Made by a program: the position numbers and the translations under genes
Notes under the pieces: model-generated
The model's input: only the letters and a program-made list of their open reading frames with translations
What the model was told of the DNA's origin: nothing
Databases searched by the model: none
Shown: positions 44,563-53,554 of the stretch, one piece after another
How positions within the stretch are numbered: position 1 is the first letter of the stretch
How the letters are laid out: every line of letters starts with the position of its first letter
Origin: Arthrobacter echini
GTDB lineage: Bacteria; Actinomycetota; Actinomycetes; Actinomycetales; Micrococcaceae
Direction of reading: 5' to 3'
Assembly (NCBI RefSeq): GCF_004803505.1
Contig: NZ_SSWH01000001.1
Span: 372,001-436,000 of the forward strand
Length of the DNA stretch: 64,000 bases

Positions 44563-45792
44563 CTAGCGTGAGATCACGAAGCCACTGCGTGGAAGTGACG
44601 GAAACCGGCTTAGGGGCACGGTCAGGTCCTGGCTGGGCACCGTGTAGCCGGCCCTGGAAAGAAGCACCACTGCCCGCTTCATGAGTTCCACCGTGCTCCA
44701 TTCACCGGGGCAACGATGACTTGATTCGTGCCTACCCGCTCCCTGCGCAATCAAGCTGTAGGGGTTGTCATCCCAGCTCCAGCCTCGGAAACGCTCGGGC
44801 TGGAAGCTGTCGGGGTCCTGGAATAGCCGGGGATCATGGCAGGTACCGTAGATGTCGAGGATGACCATCGCTCCCTTGCGGAAGTCATGATCTCGCCAGC
44901 GGAACTGATCCTTGACCCTGCCGGGTACAGCGGGGAAGAACGGATAATGACGTCGTACCTCCTGAACGAACGGTTCGACGTCGTCGACGTTCCCTGACGC
45001 GAAGGTATCGCGCCACTTCGGGTTCTCGTGGAGCGCAACCGCTGCGAAGACGATGAATCGGGAGACCGCCAGGATCGGCCGAAGGATGTTGATGATCTCG
45101 ACCGCCGCGACCTCGGGCGACAGGAGTTCCCCATCGACGTCCCGATGATGGGAGAAAACGTCCAGGGTGGAGCCCTCGCGGGGACTCAGTTCACCCGAGC
45201 GCACCTGTTCCACCATCCCCGCCACCCAGCTCTCCGTCCCGCGACGGCGAAGCTGGGCATACCAGTTACGCGGACCGAAGCGGGCCACCTGGTCGATCAT
45301 GAGGGAGAGTTCCTGCGTGATCCGAGGTACGTCCTGCTCGGGCAGCGGCACGCCCGCCCACTGGCATGCTGCTCGCGTGAGGATCTCACGCACCATGTCG
45401 TGCAGCTTCACTGATCCGCGTCCGAGCCGGCGCTTCTCCACCTTCTGCCACTCACTCTCGAACACATCGCCGAGACCATCCATCGCAGCAGGCGACATCA
45501 ATGACATGAAGGCTCGCTTGCGCACTCTGTGGGCGTCTCCTTCGAGGGTCTGCACCGATCCCTTGTCCTGGAGCAGGTGCTGGATGGTGGGCGGCATCGC
45601 TCCTTCCCTCGTGAATCGATCCTCGCCGTAGAACTTCTCTGCGGCGTCGGCGCCACGGATGAAAATCACCGGCACCACGAGACCGAGCCGGCTGGAGAAG
45701 AGGTCCTTGCCCACGGCGTCACATCTGCTCGAGATGAATGGGTAGCCTTCCCTCAGGAAAGGAATGGTGCTGTCGAACGGCGTGCTCTTCAT
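44563..45792 (-). CDS. Cytochrome P450 of the CYP152 (fatty-acid peroxygenase) family
   Basis: 409 residues from ATG 45792 behind GGAGGCC. The heme-binding loop QGAGRHESSHRCPGEW carries Cys361. The I-helix has Arg238-Pro239 (NILRPILAVSRF) in place of the usual acid–alcohol pair, the hallmark of H2O2-using CYP152 enzymes. VQTLEGDAHRVRKRAFMSLM places Gln81 where P450BSβ has Gln85 and the decarboxylase OleT has His85. It therefore more likely hydroxylates fatty acids than makes alkenes. It is alone between trxA and the parS region, where mycobacteria carry cwlM. No redox partner is nearby, consistent with peroxide use. Confidence 0.88.
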   Translation of the reverse strand: MKSTPFDSTIPFLREGYPFISSRCDAVGKDLFSSRLGLVVPVIFIRGADAAEKFYGEDRFTREGAMPPTIQHLLQDKGSVQTLEGDAHRVRKRAFMSLMSPAAMDGLGDVFESEWQKVEKRRLGRGSVKLHDMVREILTRAACQWAGVPLPEQDVPRITQELSLMIDQVARFGPRNWYAQLRRRGTESWVAGMVEQVRSGELSPREGSTLDVFSHHRDVDGELLSPEVAAVEIINILRPILAVSRFIVFAAVALHENPKWRDTFASGNVDDVEPFVQEVRRHYPFFPAVPGRVKDQFRWRDHDFRKGAMVILDIYGTCHDPRLFQDPDSFQPERFRGWSWDDNPYSLIAQGAGRHESSHRCPGEWSTVELMKRAVVLLSRAGYTVPSQDLTVPLSRFPSLPRSGFVISR

Positions 45793-46088
45793 CGGGGCCT
45801 CCATGTCCTCGGAACAGTACGAGACTTCAACGTAGCATCGCAGTGCCCGAGGAATCGCGAAACGGGATGAAAGGTAACCGGCTTGACAGATCATCGCGCC
45901 ACCGCGCGCGACTGTCGCCACATTGCTGCGTCAACAGGGCATCAGGTGCCGGCCCGCTCAGCGTCATGATCCACCTGCAGTAGTGCACGAAGTACCTACT
46001 TCTTCGGTCAAGCGATACCCTGGGAGAATCCGACAATGGGGAGGTCCACCTCTTCCGGGCAGAACGCCGGTGGTGGGCGAGAGGTAGA

Positions 46089-46104
46089 CGTTTCACGTGA
46101 AACG
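46089..46104. promoter_or_regulatory. parS site 1
   Basis: CGTTTCACGTGAAACG, a perfect 16-bp palindrome containing the ParB-binding core GTTTCACGTGAAAC. Confidence 0.95.
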
Positions 46105-46506
46105 TTGCAAGCGCCCAAAGGAGCGAGGACGGATGCGTTCAACCTGGAGAAGGATCGACGTGCCGCGGTCTCGCAGTCCCCGATCACGGAGAAGATACCG
46201 TCTTGCACAGCCGACGTCGGATGGTACCAGCGAGCCCAGTACTCTCTGCGCATGGACGCGTACCGCCGAGCTTAGTCTGATCCGTCTGGCCTGCAGGTGG
46301 GGCACCAGCGGGGACGTGGCCGTTTCGCCAGCGTGCCGCAGACTCCGAATCTTCACAGCACGGGCGGAGCGCAGTCACATGGCACTGCCTTGCCGTGGAG
46401 CCACGCGGCAACATTCCGGAGCTATGCCGACCAGCTGCAGGGCTCGAGTGGGCTGATGCAGGTCATGGAAGAGCGCCGATGTGAACCATTTGCTGTCAGT
46501 GTCGGC

Positions 46507-46522
46507 CGTTTCACGTGAAACA
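46507..46522. promoter_or_regulatory. parS site 2
   Basis: CGTTTCACGTGAAACA; the 14-bp ParB-binding core GTTTCACGTGAAAC is exact. Confidence 0.95.
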
Positions 46523-47209
46523 GTCGTTGGGCAGACGTTGAGTGCAGGTCGGGCCGCTGGCAGGAGCACACACGAAGGCAATTCCAGTGCACGGCACTGC
46601 GCTCGATGTGCCACGATTCCCATCGCGTGACGACCAGGACTGCATCGCCGGCCCGGTCACAACTGTCAGTCGCCGTCGGCATCCCGCCCTCGTCCCGCCG
46701 CCCGGAGAGCGCTGACGCTCTATTCCAGCGCAAGCGCGGAAGCAGCGTGGCACTCGCGGCAGGAAGCGGCGAGCAGTGCCTGCCGGTGGTGCGGCATGCA
46801 GTCCCCGCCCGTGATGAGGTGCGCGGCTCATCGCCAGAGCGGACCCCCCAGGCTCCACCGGCCAGGCTGAGAACGCCGATCTTTGTAGCGTCTGAGCACG
46901 TCAGCATCGCGGGAAGGGAGCGTCCTTCAACGCTTGCGGCCTCTCGACGTGGACTGTGGCGTGCCCTCTTCATTCCTCGCCACATCAGGCCCGCGATCCT
47001 ACGACCGTTGAGCAGTCCACAGGTGGGGAATCCAGGTCGTCGCCGCCTCGGACCCTCGGCTCAGTCGGGCGTCTACTTCGCCAGCCGCTTTACCTACTAC
47101 ACCTCGACAGCGCTACGCTACCGTTTCACCCCACCTGGTGACACGGTCCGGTCCCGCCCATCAGCACGTCACGGCGGCTACTGCTCTCATAGCGCTGAGG
47201 ACAGTTCAT

Positions 47210-47225
47210 CGTTTCACGTGAAACC
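47210..47225. promoter_or_regulatory. parS site 3
   Basis: CGTTTCACGTGAAACC; exact 14-bp core, about 280 bases downstream of the parB stop. Confidence 0.95.
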
Positions 47226-47507
47226 ATCGTGCCGGGCCGATGGAACGCCGACAGCCTGGAAGTCCAGGACACGAAGTTGATGGAGAGACATGACGGTGCT
47301 CTTTGGGTGTCCTGTCATCAGCCTACCCGTCACTCGATATGCGGCACACCGGGCAGGCCCGCGGCGTGGCATGAACATCACACGCTCGGACACACTGTTC
47401 GTTCTCGTTGCCACCCGATGAACCCGTCATCAGAGTCCGAACGCAGGCGGGCGAGCACCACAGCCGGCGTCATCGCCCCGCCGGACTGAATAAGGATCCG
47501 AAGCGCG

Positions 47508-48794
47508 CTAGTCTCCGGACGGCGCGATGACGCCGATGATCCGGTTCAGATCGTCGACGGAAGCAAATTCGATGCTCACGCGCCCTTTCTTGGCTCCCAG
47601 CGAGATCTTGACATTCGTATCCAGGCGATCGGACAGGGAGGTGGCCAAGTAATCGAGTCGCTCGTGGCGAGCCGTTGCGGCCGGCCTGGAGGCCTTGGGA
47701 GCCTGCCGTAGCCCCGAACTCATCGCAACGATCTCCTCCGTGGATCGCACGGAGAGACCTTCCGCGACTATACGCTGTGCGAGCCGCTCCATTTCGGCCG
47801 GGTCGCTCAGGCCAAGAAGCGCCCTCGAGTGCCCTGCGCTCAGGACGCCCGCCGCTACCCTTCGCTGTACGAGCGGCGGCAGTCGGAGCAGGCGAAGTGT
47901 GTTGGATATCTGCGGACGCGACCGCCCGAGACGACCCGCGAGTTCCTCGTGGGAGCAACTGAAGTCGTCCAGCAACTGCTGGTAGGCGGCGGCTTCCTCA
48001 AGCGGGTTCAACGCACTCCTGTGGAGATTTTCCAAGAGCGCGTCGCGCAGCAGGTCGTCGTCGAGCGTGGACCGGATGATGGCAGGAATCCTCGTCAGAC
48101 CCGCCTCCTTGGAGGCGCGCCAGCGACGTTCTCCCATCACCAGCTCGTACGCGACAGGGCCGCCGTCGTCGAGCGGGCGTACCACGACCGGTTGCAGGAC
48201 CCCGACCTCACGTATCGAGTGCACGAGCTCACTCAGTTCGTCCTCGTCGAACTCGACCCGCGGTTGCCGGCGGTTCGCTCGAATCGCCGCCAGATCCACT
48301 TCGGCGAAACTCGCACCCGGTACGTCCACCAGCTCCGGTGCACTCTGTCCTCGCGCTGAGGAGCCACTCGATGCTGCCGCCGCAGCAGATGTCCGGCGAG
48401 TTTCACGTGAAACACTACTGCTGGTCGTGGTGTCGTCACCGTCGTTAGGTGAAGGTGCCGGATACGCTAGCGTTGCAGCCGCAGCGTCGATGCGGTCCTT
48501 GGACTTCGCAACCTTCTTCGTTTGTGCATCACGAACGTTCTTGTCGATACCGCTTTTCAGTGCCGAGGAGTACGATCGCGGTGCATCATCGGCGACATCG
48601 GCTCCCACGCTCTCGAAGAACAGGTCGACCGGACGTGTTCCCTGCGGCCTCGGAGCGCCGGTCGTACCTTCAGCGGACGATCCAGCCTGCTCGCCGCGCT
48701 TTCTCTCCGGTGCCGGTTCGGGGACCTCTTCCATAGGGGCACTGGGTATGAGAGCACCAAGCCCTCGTCCGAGACCGCGCCGCTTTTCCACCAT
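47508..48794 (-). CDS. parB: Chromosome-partitioning protein ParB
   Basis: About 428 residues from ATG 48794 behind GGAAGG, starting [20 protein letters not shown]. An unusually long variable N-terminal region (~150 residues) precedes the ParB core. CTP-binding motifs include NRRQPR and [16 protein letters not shown], then a helix-turn-helix that reads parS (…[26 protein letters not shown]) and a C-terminal dimer domain. Loads on parS and slides along DNA. A parS site lies inside its own coding sequence (48400). Confidence 0.95.
   Translation of the reverse strand: MVEKRRGLGRGLGALIPSAPMEEVPEPAPERKRGEQAGSSAEGTTGAPRPQGTRPVDLFFESVGADVADDAPRSYSSALKSGIDKNVRDAQTKKVAKSKDRIDAAAATLAYPAPSPNDGDDTTTSSSVSRETRRTSAAAAASSGSSARGQSAPELVDVPGASFAEVDLAAIRANRRQPRVEFDEDELSELVHSIREVGVLQPVVVRPLDDGGPVAYELVMGERRWRASKEAGLTRIPAIIRSTLDDDLLRDALLENLHRSALNPLEEAAAYQQLLDDFSCSHEELAGRLGRSRPQISNTLRLLRLPPLVQRRVAAGVLSAGHSRALLGLSDPAEMERLAQRIVAEGLSVRSTEEIVAMSSGLRQAPKASRPAATARHERLDYLATSLSDRLDTNVKISLGAKKGRVSIEFASVDDLNRIIGVIAPSGD
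48399..48414. promoter_or_regulatory. parS site 4, inside parB
   Basis: AGTTTCACGTGAAACA; exact 14-bp core (48400–48413). In the parB frame it encodes part of the variable linker (SVSRETRR), so it does not disturb the conserved domains. Confidence 0.95.
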
Positions 48795-48867
48795 CACATA
48801 CCTTCCAAGTCCTCGGATCAGATCGATCGGTACTTCCAACGGCTCCGGCACTCCTCTTCAGCCGGGT

Positions 48868-49854
48868 TCAGGAGCGGGAGGTGATCTCCACCGCTGCTTC
48901 CTGGTAGGACAACGCCCCGCTCGAGGACGGGTCATAGGTCATGACCGTCTGCTGGTAGCTCGGCGCCTCCGAGATCCGCACCGAACGTGGAATGACGGCC
49001 TTCAGAACCTGATCCGGGAAGTGCTCGCGCACCTCCGCCGCGACCTGCGCTGCAAGGTTCGTCCGTCCGTCATACATCGTGAGCAGGATCGTCGATACGA
49101 TCAGCTCCGCATTCAGGTGCTTCTGGATCATCTCGATGTTCTTCAGAAGCTGGCTCAATCCCTCCAATGCGTAGTACTCGCTCTGGATCGGTATGAGCAC
49201 CTCCTTCGCAGCGACGAAGGCGTTGACGGTGAGAAGACCGAGACTGGGTGGACAGTCGATGAGCACGAAGTCCAGTCGCGGCTCTCCTCGTGTCTCACGT
49301 GTCCTGGCGTAGGCCTCGATCGCCCGTCGTAGCCGTTGTTCCCGAGCAACAAGGGAAACCAGTTCGATCTCGGCGCCGGCGAGGTGAATGGTTGCCGGAG
49401 CGCAGATCAGGTTGGCGACATCAGGGCACGGTGCCACCACCTCACTCAACGGGACGTCGTCGATCAGCACGTCGTAGATGGAAGCTATCTCCGCGTGGTG
49501 GTCGATGTTCAGCGCCGTCGACGCATTGCCCTGAGGATCGATGTCGATCACCAGTACCTGCAAGCCCGCGCCGGCCAGGGCAGCGGCGATGTTCACCGTC
49601 GTCGTCGTCTTGCCCACACCGCCCTTCTGATTGCTCACGGTCATGATGCGGGTGCTCTTGGGCCGTGGAAGAGCCTTTCCCGCCAGCTTCTCCCGCCGCT
49701 TCGCCTCGCGCGCAAGTTCACGCCCCAGCGGGGACGAGTCGTCCATGGTCTCGATCACGCTTCGCTCGCGATCTCTCGTCGTCGAATTCGTCGCCAGATA
49801 CGTCCGTTCCGCACTGGTTCCGGTGCTCTTCAGGGGGACGTCATCAATCGTCAC
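48868..49854 (-). CDS. parA: Chromosome-partitioning ATPase ParA
   Basis: 328 residues from GTG 49854. N-terminal ~65-residue polar extension, then deviant Walker A SNQKGGVGKTTTTVNIAAAL, VLVIDIDPQGNAST, VLIDCPPSLGLLT and IPIQSEYYALEGL. Binds DNA nonspecifically in the ATP form and moves ParB–parS complexes. It is 73 bases upstream of parB and follows rsmG, in the rsmG–parA–parB order usual near oriC. Confidence 0.96.
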   Translation of the reverse strand: MTIDDVPLKSTGTSAERTYLATNSTTRDRERSVIETMDDSSPLGRELAREAKRREKLAGKALPRPKSTRIMTVSNQKGGVGKTTTTVNIAAALAGAGLQVLVIDIDPQGNASTALNIDHHAEIASIYDVLIDDVPLSEVVAPCPDVANLICAPATIHLAGAEIELVSLVAREQRLRRAIEAYARTRETRGEPRLDFVLIDCPPSLGLLTVNAFVAAKEVLIPIQSEYYALEGLSQLLKNIEMIQKHLNAELIVSTILLTMYDGRTNLAAQVAAEVREHFPDQVLKAVIPRSVRISEAPSYQQTVMTYDPSSSGALSYQEAAVEITSRS

Positions 49855-49953
49855 TCACAAACTCACTCTCACGGGCCAGGCTTCGTTATCTACAAGGGTA
49901 GCCGGAAGAGCACATGTGGCCTTGCAGGACATCGGACCATACGCGGCTCATTC

Positions 49954-50628
49954 CTATCTGGACAGGACCGGGATGCGCACGACAGTGGTGGGTGTGGCGA
50001 GTACCTCGTTCCCCGCAGACACGAGTCGGGCCTCGCCGCCACCGAGTCTTGCGACTACTTCTCGTGCCTTGTCGATCTCCTCCTGCGCAGAACGTCCCTT
50101 GATGGCCAGCACCTCTCCGCCGGCCCTGGTCAGGGGAATCATCCACGACACGAGCGTGGGAAGTGCGGATACCGCCCGGGCAGTGGAGTAGTCGCCGGCA
50201 ATCTTGCCCGCCATCTGCTCCGCCCGGGCGCGATGCACTTCGACATTGTCCAGTCCGAGGTCGTCGATCACTTCCGCCAACCATCTGGTACGCCGCTCGA
50301 GGGGCTCCACCAGGTGAAGTCGGAGATCGGCGCGAGCAATGGCGATCGCCAGCCCCGGCAGTCCCGCTCCACTTCCCACGTCGACGACGGCGGATCCCTC
50401 CGTCATCAGCTCCGAGACCACGGCGCAATTGAGCACATGCCGATCCCACAGCCGCGGGACTTCTCGCGGTCCGAGTAGTCCCCGTTCGATACCCGACGTC
50501 GCCAGATGCTCCACGAATCGGAGCGCGAGCTCCATCCGCTCACCGAACATTGCAGCGGCGGCGCGCTGCTCCACCGTCGTCAGCGCCGGAACGCCTCCGC
50601 ACGGATGGACCGAGCCGTCAGTCATCAC
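49954..50628 (-). CDS. rsmG: 16S rRNA (guanine-N7) methyltransferase RsmG
   Basis: About 224 residues; start GTG 50628 or ATG 50625, both overlapping the end of jag, which suggests coupled translation. Rossmann SAM-binding fold with VVDVGSGAGLPGLAIAIARADLRLHLVEPLERRTRWL; also LWDRHVLNCA and ARAVSALPTLVSW. Methylates G527 of 16S rRNA; loss gives low-level streptomycin resistance in other bacteria. Confidence 0.96.
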   Translation of the reverse strand: MMTDGSVHPCGGVPALTTVEQRAAAAMFGERMELALRFVEHLATSGIERGLLGPREVPRLWDRHVLNCAVVSELMTEGSAVVDVGSGAGLPGLAIAIARADLRLHLVEPLERRTRWLAEVIDDLGLDNVEVHRARAEQMAGKIAGDYSTARAVSALPTLVSWMIPLTRAGGEVLAIKGRSAQEEIDKAREVVARLGGGEARLVSAGNEVLATPTTVVRIPVLSR

Positions 50629-51178
50629 TCGGGGAGATCACGATGTGCCGACCCCGGCCCTCGCCCTCGGACTCACTCGAGAATCCCAGTTCGGCGACGA
50701 CGTCGTGCACGATCTTCCGCTCGTAGGCCGACATAGGGGGTAGCGCCACGTTTTTTCCGGAGTTCCTGACCTTGTCCACGGCGCCCTGAGCCATGTCGGT
50801 CAACTCACGCTCGCGCCGGCTGCGATAGCCGTCCACATCCAGCACGAGGCGACTACGTGAATCAGTCGCAGTGAGCACACTCAGCCGGGTGAGCTCCTGC
50901 AGTGCCTCGAGCACCTCCCCGTCCCTGCCGACGAGTGAGCTCAATCCGGTATCGGAGGAGTCCTCGGAGACGATGGAGAGGTACGACCGACCGTTCCGGA
51001 CCTCGATGTCGATATCACCGTCGATGTCCGCGATATCGAGCAGTTCCTCGAGGTAATCGGCCGCCACGTCCCCCTCCTCGTCCAGCCTCGAGACCTTCGC
51101 CTCGCCCTCGGTCGCGGTCTCGTCGGCGTCCCCCGGCTCTTCGGGCGCCGACATCTGCTCTTCATGTGCCGCGGTCAT
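50618..51178 (-). CDS. jag: Jag/KhpB (EloR) RNA-binding protein
   Basis: 186 residues. An acidic N-terminus replaces the usual Jag_N domain. Then a KH domain (DIDIEVRNGRSYLSIVSEDSSDTGLSSLVGRDGEVLEALQEL) and an R3H domain (RELTDMAQGAVDKV…LPPMSAYERKIVHDVVAEL). Overlaps yidC (ATGA) and rsmG. Proteins of this kind bind RNA and affect cell elongation in Gram-positive bacteria. Confidence 0.94.
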   Translation of the reverse strand: MTAAHEEQMSAPEEPGDADETATEGEAKVSRLDEEGDVAADYLEELLDIADIDGDIDIEVRNGRSYLSIVSEDSSDTGLSSLVGRDGEVLEALQELTRLSVLTATDSRSRLVLDVDGYRSRRERELTDMAQGAVDKVRNSGKNVALPPMSAYERKIVHDVVAELGFSSESEGEGRGRHIVISPSDD

Positions 51179-52137
51179 CGCTTCTTCCTCTTCTTACGCT
51201 GGGGCTGAACACGCTGGGCCCGCACCGGCGGAGCGGATTCGACGGCGGGTTCGGCCTTCCGCTCGCCCAGCAGGGGAGCCGGCGGCAGTCCCTTCTTCGC
51301 GCGACGCTCTGCAAGAGCCTTGGCGGCGGGTGATCCGGGGGTAGGCATCTTGCGGATCACGTAGAACTGCTGAACCATCGTCCAGAGATTCGTCGTGGTC
51401 CAGTAGACCAGGACACCGATCGGGAAATTGATACCGCCGATGCCGAAGACCAGGGGAAGAATGTAGAGCATGATCTTCTGCTGACGCATGAAGGGGCTCT
51501 GCAGTGCCTCCTCCGACATGTTCCTCGCCATGATCTGCTTCTGCGTGATGAACTGCGACGCCGTCATCGCCAGGATCATGACCAGCGACAGGATGATCAC
51601 GCTGAGGTTGCCGCCGGCGCCGAAGCTGCCCAGGAAGGTGGACGACAGCGGAGCTCCGAAGATCGTCGCGTTGTCGAACTGACGGACGGACTCGACCGAC
51701 AGGGCACCGATGGTCGCACCTTCGGCGCTTGCCCGAGAGATCCCGTTGAGAACGTTGAAGAGGGCGAAGAAGAACGGCATCTGGATGATGATGGGAAGGC
51801 AGGCGGCGAACGGGTTCGTCCCATGCTTCTTGTACAGCGCCATCTGTTCCTGCGTCATGGCCTGACGGGACAACTGGTCGGTCTTGCCCTTGTACTTCTG
51901 CTGCAGTTTTCGCAGATCGGGCTGCAGTGCCTGCATTCCTCGCTGAGCCTTGATCTGTTTCACGAAGACCGGGATCAGCGCGGCGCGGATGATGACCACC
52001 AGGCCGACGATCGACAGGACCCATGTCCAGCCGGACGCCGGGTTCATACCGATGAACGTGAATCCCTCGTGGAACATGAACATGATCCACGACACCAGCC
52101 ACCTGAAGGGTGCCAGAATCGTTCCGAAAAAACCCAT
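51175..52137 (-). CDS. yidC: Membrane protein insertase YidC
   Basis: 320 residues. Five or six membrane helices, with the conserved Arg in IVGLVVIIRAALIPVFVKQI, the cytosolic helical hairpin KAQRGMQALQPDLRKLQQKYKGK and a basic C-terminus (RAQRVQPQRKKRKKR) that may touch the ribosome. Inserts membrane proteins alone or with SecYEG. Lies in the rpmH–rnpA–yidD–yidC–jag–rsmG–parAB series. Confidence 0.96.
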   Translation of the reverse strand: MGFFGTILAPFRWLVSWIMFMFHEGFTFIGMNPASGWTWVLSIVGLVVIIRAALIPVFVKQIKAQRGMQALQPDLRKLQQKYKGKTDQLSRQAMTQEQMALYKKHGTNPFAACLPIIIQMPFFFALFNVLNGISRASAEGATIGALSVESVRQFDNATIFGAPLSSTFLGSFGAGGNLSVIILSLVMILAMTASQFITQKQIMARNMSEEALQSPFMRQQKIMLYILPLVFGIGGINFPIGVLVYWTTTNLWTMVQQFYVIRKMPTPGSPAAKALAERRAKKGLPPAPLLGERKAEPAVESAPPVRAQRVQPQRKKRKKR

Positions 52138-52151
52138 AGTCAGTTAGCTCC

Positions 52152-52502
52152 TCAGGCCGCGGGGCGGCTTTCATCATCGGCCGGGATCACCGGGTGATTC
52201 AAAACGACGATCCAGGGCGTCTTACCCGGTGGAAAACTTCTGGACCCGGCCGGCACAGGATCCACGCCGCCATCGTTCCAGGGATTGCACCGTACGAGTC
52301 TCCGGGAGCCGAGCGCGATCCCACGTACCGCTCCGTGGACCGTCACTGCCTCGAGTGCGTAGGCGGAGCAGCTGGGATAGAACCGGCACACCGGTCCGTA
52401 CAACGGAGAGACGACCTTTCGGTATGCGATCAGCATTCCGATCACCATCAGTCGAGGAAGCCCCCAGAAGAAGCCCAGCGATCTGACGCTGATGTCTCTC
52501 AC
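52152..52502 (-). CDS. yidD: Membrane protein insertion efficiency factor YidD
   Basis: 116 residues from GTG 52502, overlapping rnpA by 4 bases. Conserved VSPLYGPVCRFYPSCSAYALEAVTVHG…RLVRCNPWNDGGVDPVP with three invariant cysteines. The N-terminal hydrophobic LPRLMVIGMLIAYRKV would lie on the membrane. Assists YidC-mediated insertion. Confidence 0.95.
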   Translation of the reverse strand: MRDISVRSLGFFWGLPRLMVIGMLIAYRKVVSPLYGPVCRFYPSCSAYALEAVTVHGAVRGIALGSRRLVRCNPWNDGGVDPVPAGSRSFPPGKTPWIVVLNHPVIPADDESRPAA

Positions 52503-52879
52503 GATACTCCGCCTTTCCTTCGCGCTACGTCCGAGCGCTCGAGCTTGCGCACCACGGAGGTCAGGGCACTGGTGAAGTCCCCCCGCAGGGACGACCAGTC
52601 ACTCGTCTGCGCCGCGGGCAGGGCACGGGCAACGAAGTCGTACCCGTAGGGATGCGCGGTCAGGCATTCCGCCGACACTTCACGGAGTCTTCGTCTAACG
52701 AGGTTCCGGGTCACCGCGTTCCCCACGCCCTTCCCGACGATGAACCCCACCCTCGAAGGAGAAGCGCATGCGGTTCGGACGCCGTACAGCAGTACGTTCC
52801 GGCGCCCTGACCGGGCACCGGAACGTACTGTATGGGTGAAATCTGCCGCTGTGCGCACCCGGTGGATCACCGGGAGCAT
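52499..52879 (-). CDS. rnpA: Ribonuclease P protein component
   Basis: 126 residues. Contains VGFIVGKGVGNAVTRNLVRRRLREV, the RNR motif helix that contacts RNase P RNA, and the N-terminal HRVRTAADFTHTVRSG. Matures tRNA 5' ends. Lies 81 bases downstream of rpmH as in almost all bacteria. Confidence 0.96.
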   Translation of the reverse strand: MLPVIHRVRTAADFTHTVRSGARSGRRNVLLYGVRTACASPSRVGFIVGKGVGNAVTRNLVRRRLREVSAECLTAHPYGYDFVARALPAAQTSDWSSLRGDFTSALTSVVRKLERSDVARRKGGVS

Positions 52880-52960
52880 GGCTGCATCCGTCGCGCTGCC
52901 GGGTTCAGGGATCCTGCGACGACACGATCATCCATCGGATGCATGACCGACAGGGGCGCC

Positions 52961-53098
52961 TTACGCCGAGAGTTCGGTGCGACCCTTGCCGCGACGAGCT
53001 GAGAGGATCGCACGTCCTGCTCGGGTCCGCATGCGAAGACGGAAACCGTGCTTCTTGGCACGGCGGCGGTTATTCGGCTGAAAAGTCCGCTTGCTCAC
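52961..53098 (-). CDS. rpmH: 50S ribosomal protein L34
   Basis: 45 residues from GTG 53098: [20 protein letters not shown] then [25 protein letters not shown]. Highly basic and of standard size. First gene of the leftward rpmH–rnpA–yidD–yidC series, divergent from dnaA across a 456-base spacer. Confidence 0.97.
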   Translation of the reverse strand: MSKRTFQPNNRRRAKKHGFRLRMRTRAGRAILSARRGKGRTELSA

Positions 53099-53554
53099 TG
53101 TAGTTACTCCAGAACGATCTTGGGATGCGTCCGGCCCGCTACAACAGGAACAGGGGAACAGACCGACGCGTGAAGGTGGTCGTCCGGCATCCGATGTGTT
53201 CGTCCCTTCCCCGATCCGTTACCCGGGGCATCATCGGGACGGCACGCAGAATGCAGACATGATGGAGTGCACAACGTTAGGGGATACGCGCAGGAAGCGT
53301 CAAACCGCTCTCTTCCAGGCTGTGGGCGACCGCACCCACAGCCTGTGGACAACTAGCCGTGACCGACTCTGTCCGGGACTGAGGAGAAGTTGCTGCTCTC
53401 CGGGAGCTACCGTCCCCCCGACCCGGAACTGCGCTATCTTCTGCACTTTGCATCCTCTAGTCTTGGCCATGGTCCGATCATCCACGACCTGTGCACAACT
53501 CTGTGGATGACGGACCTTTTCAAGTGTGAGCAACACAGTCAAGAGGGGTCTTTC
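53099..53554. promoter_or_regulatory. rpmH–dnaA divergent promoter region with DnaA-box-like sites
   Basis: 456 bases without a gene. An 11-bp perfect hairpin CAGGCTGTGGG (53316–53326) / CCCACAGCCTG (53335–53345) is followed directly by TTGTCCACA on the opposite strand (53344–53352). Further near-matches are TTGTGCACA (53490–53498) and TCATCCACA (53502–53510), close to the dnaA start. This fits autoregulation of dnaA by DnaA. Confidence 0.7.

Larger units (their letters stand above)
45793..47507. other. Gene-poor centromere-like region with parS sites
   Basis: 1.7 kb between the P450 gene and parB without convincing coding sequence. Open frames here (for example 46606–47280 on +) have irregular composition, no ribosome site and run through a parS site. 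It holds three 14-bp-perfect parS sites (46090, 46508, 47211). I see no remnant of a CwlM-type amidase. Confidence 0.7.

Noticed and set aside
46606-47280. 224-codon open frame in the parS region
   Set aside because: No ribosome site, odd composition rich in Ser/Arg/Pro, passes through a parS site, no recognisable family.
49286-49296. Fifth parS-like site in parA (CTCACGTGT)
   Set aside because: Only the central CACGTG matches; the flanking GTTT/AAAC arms are absent.
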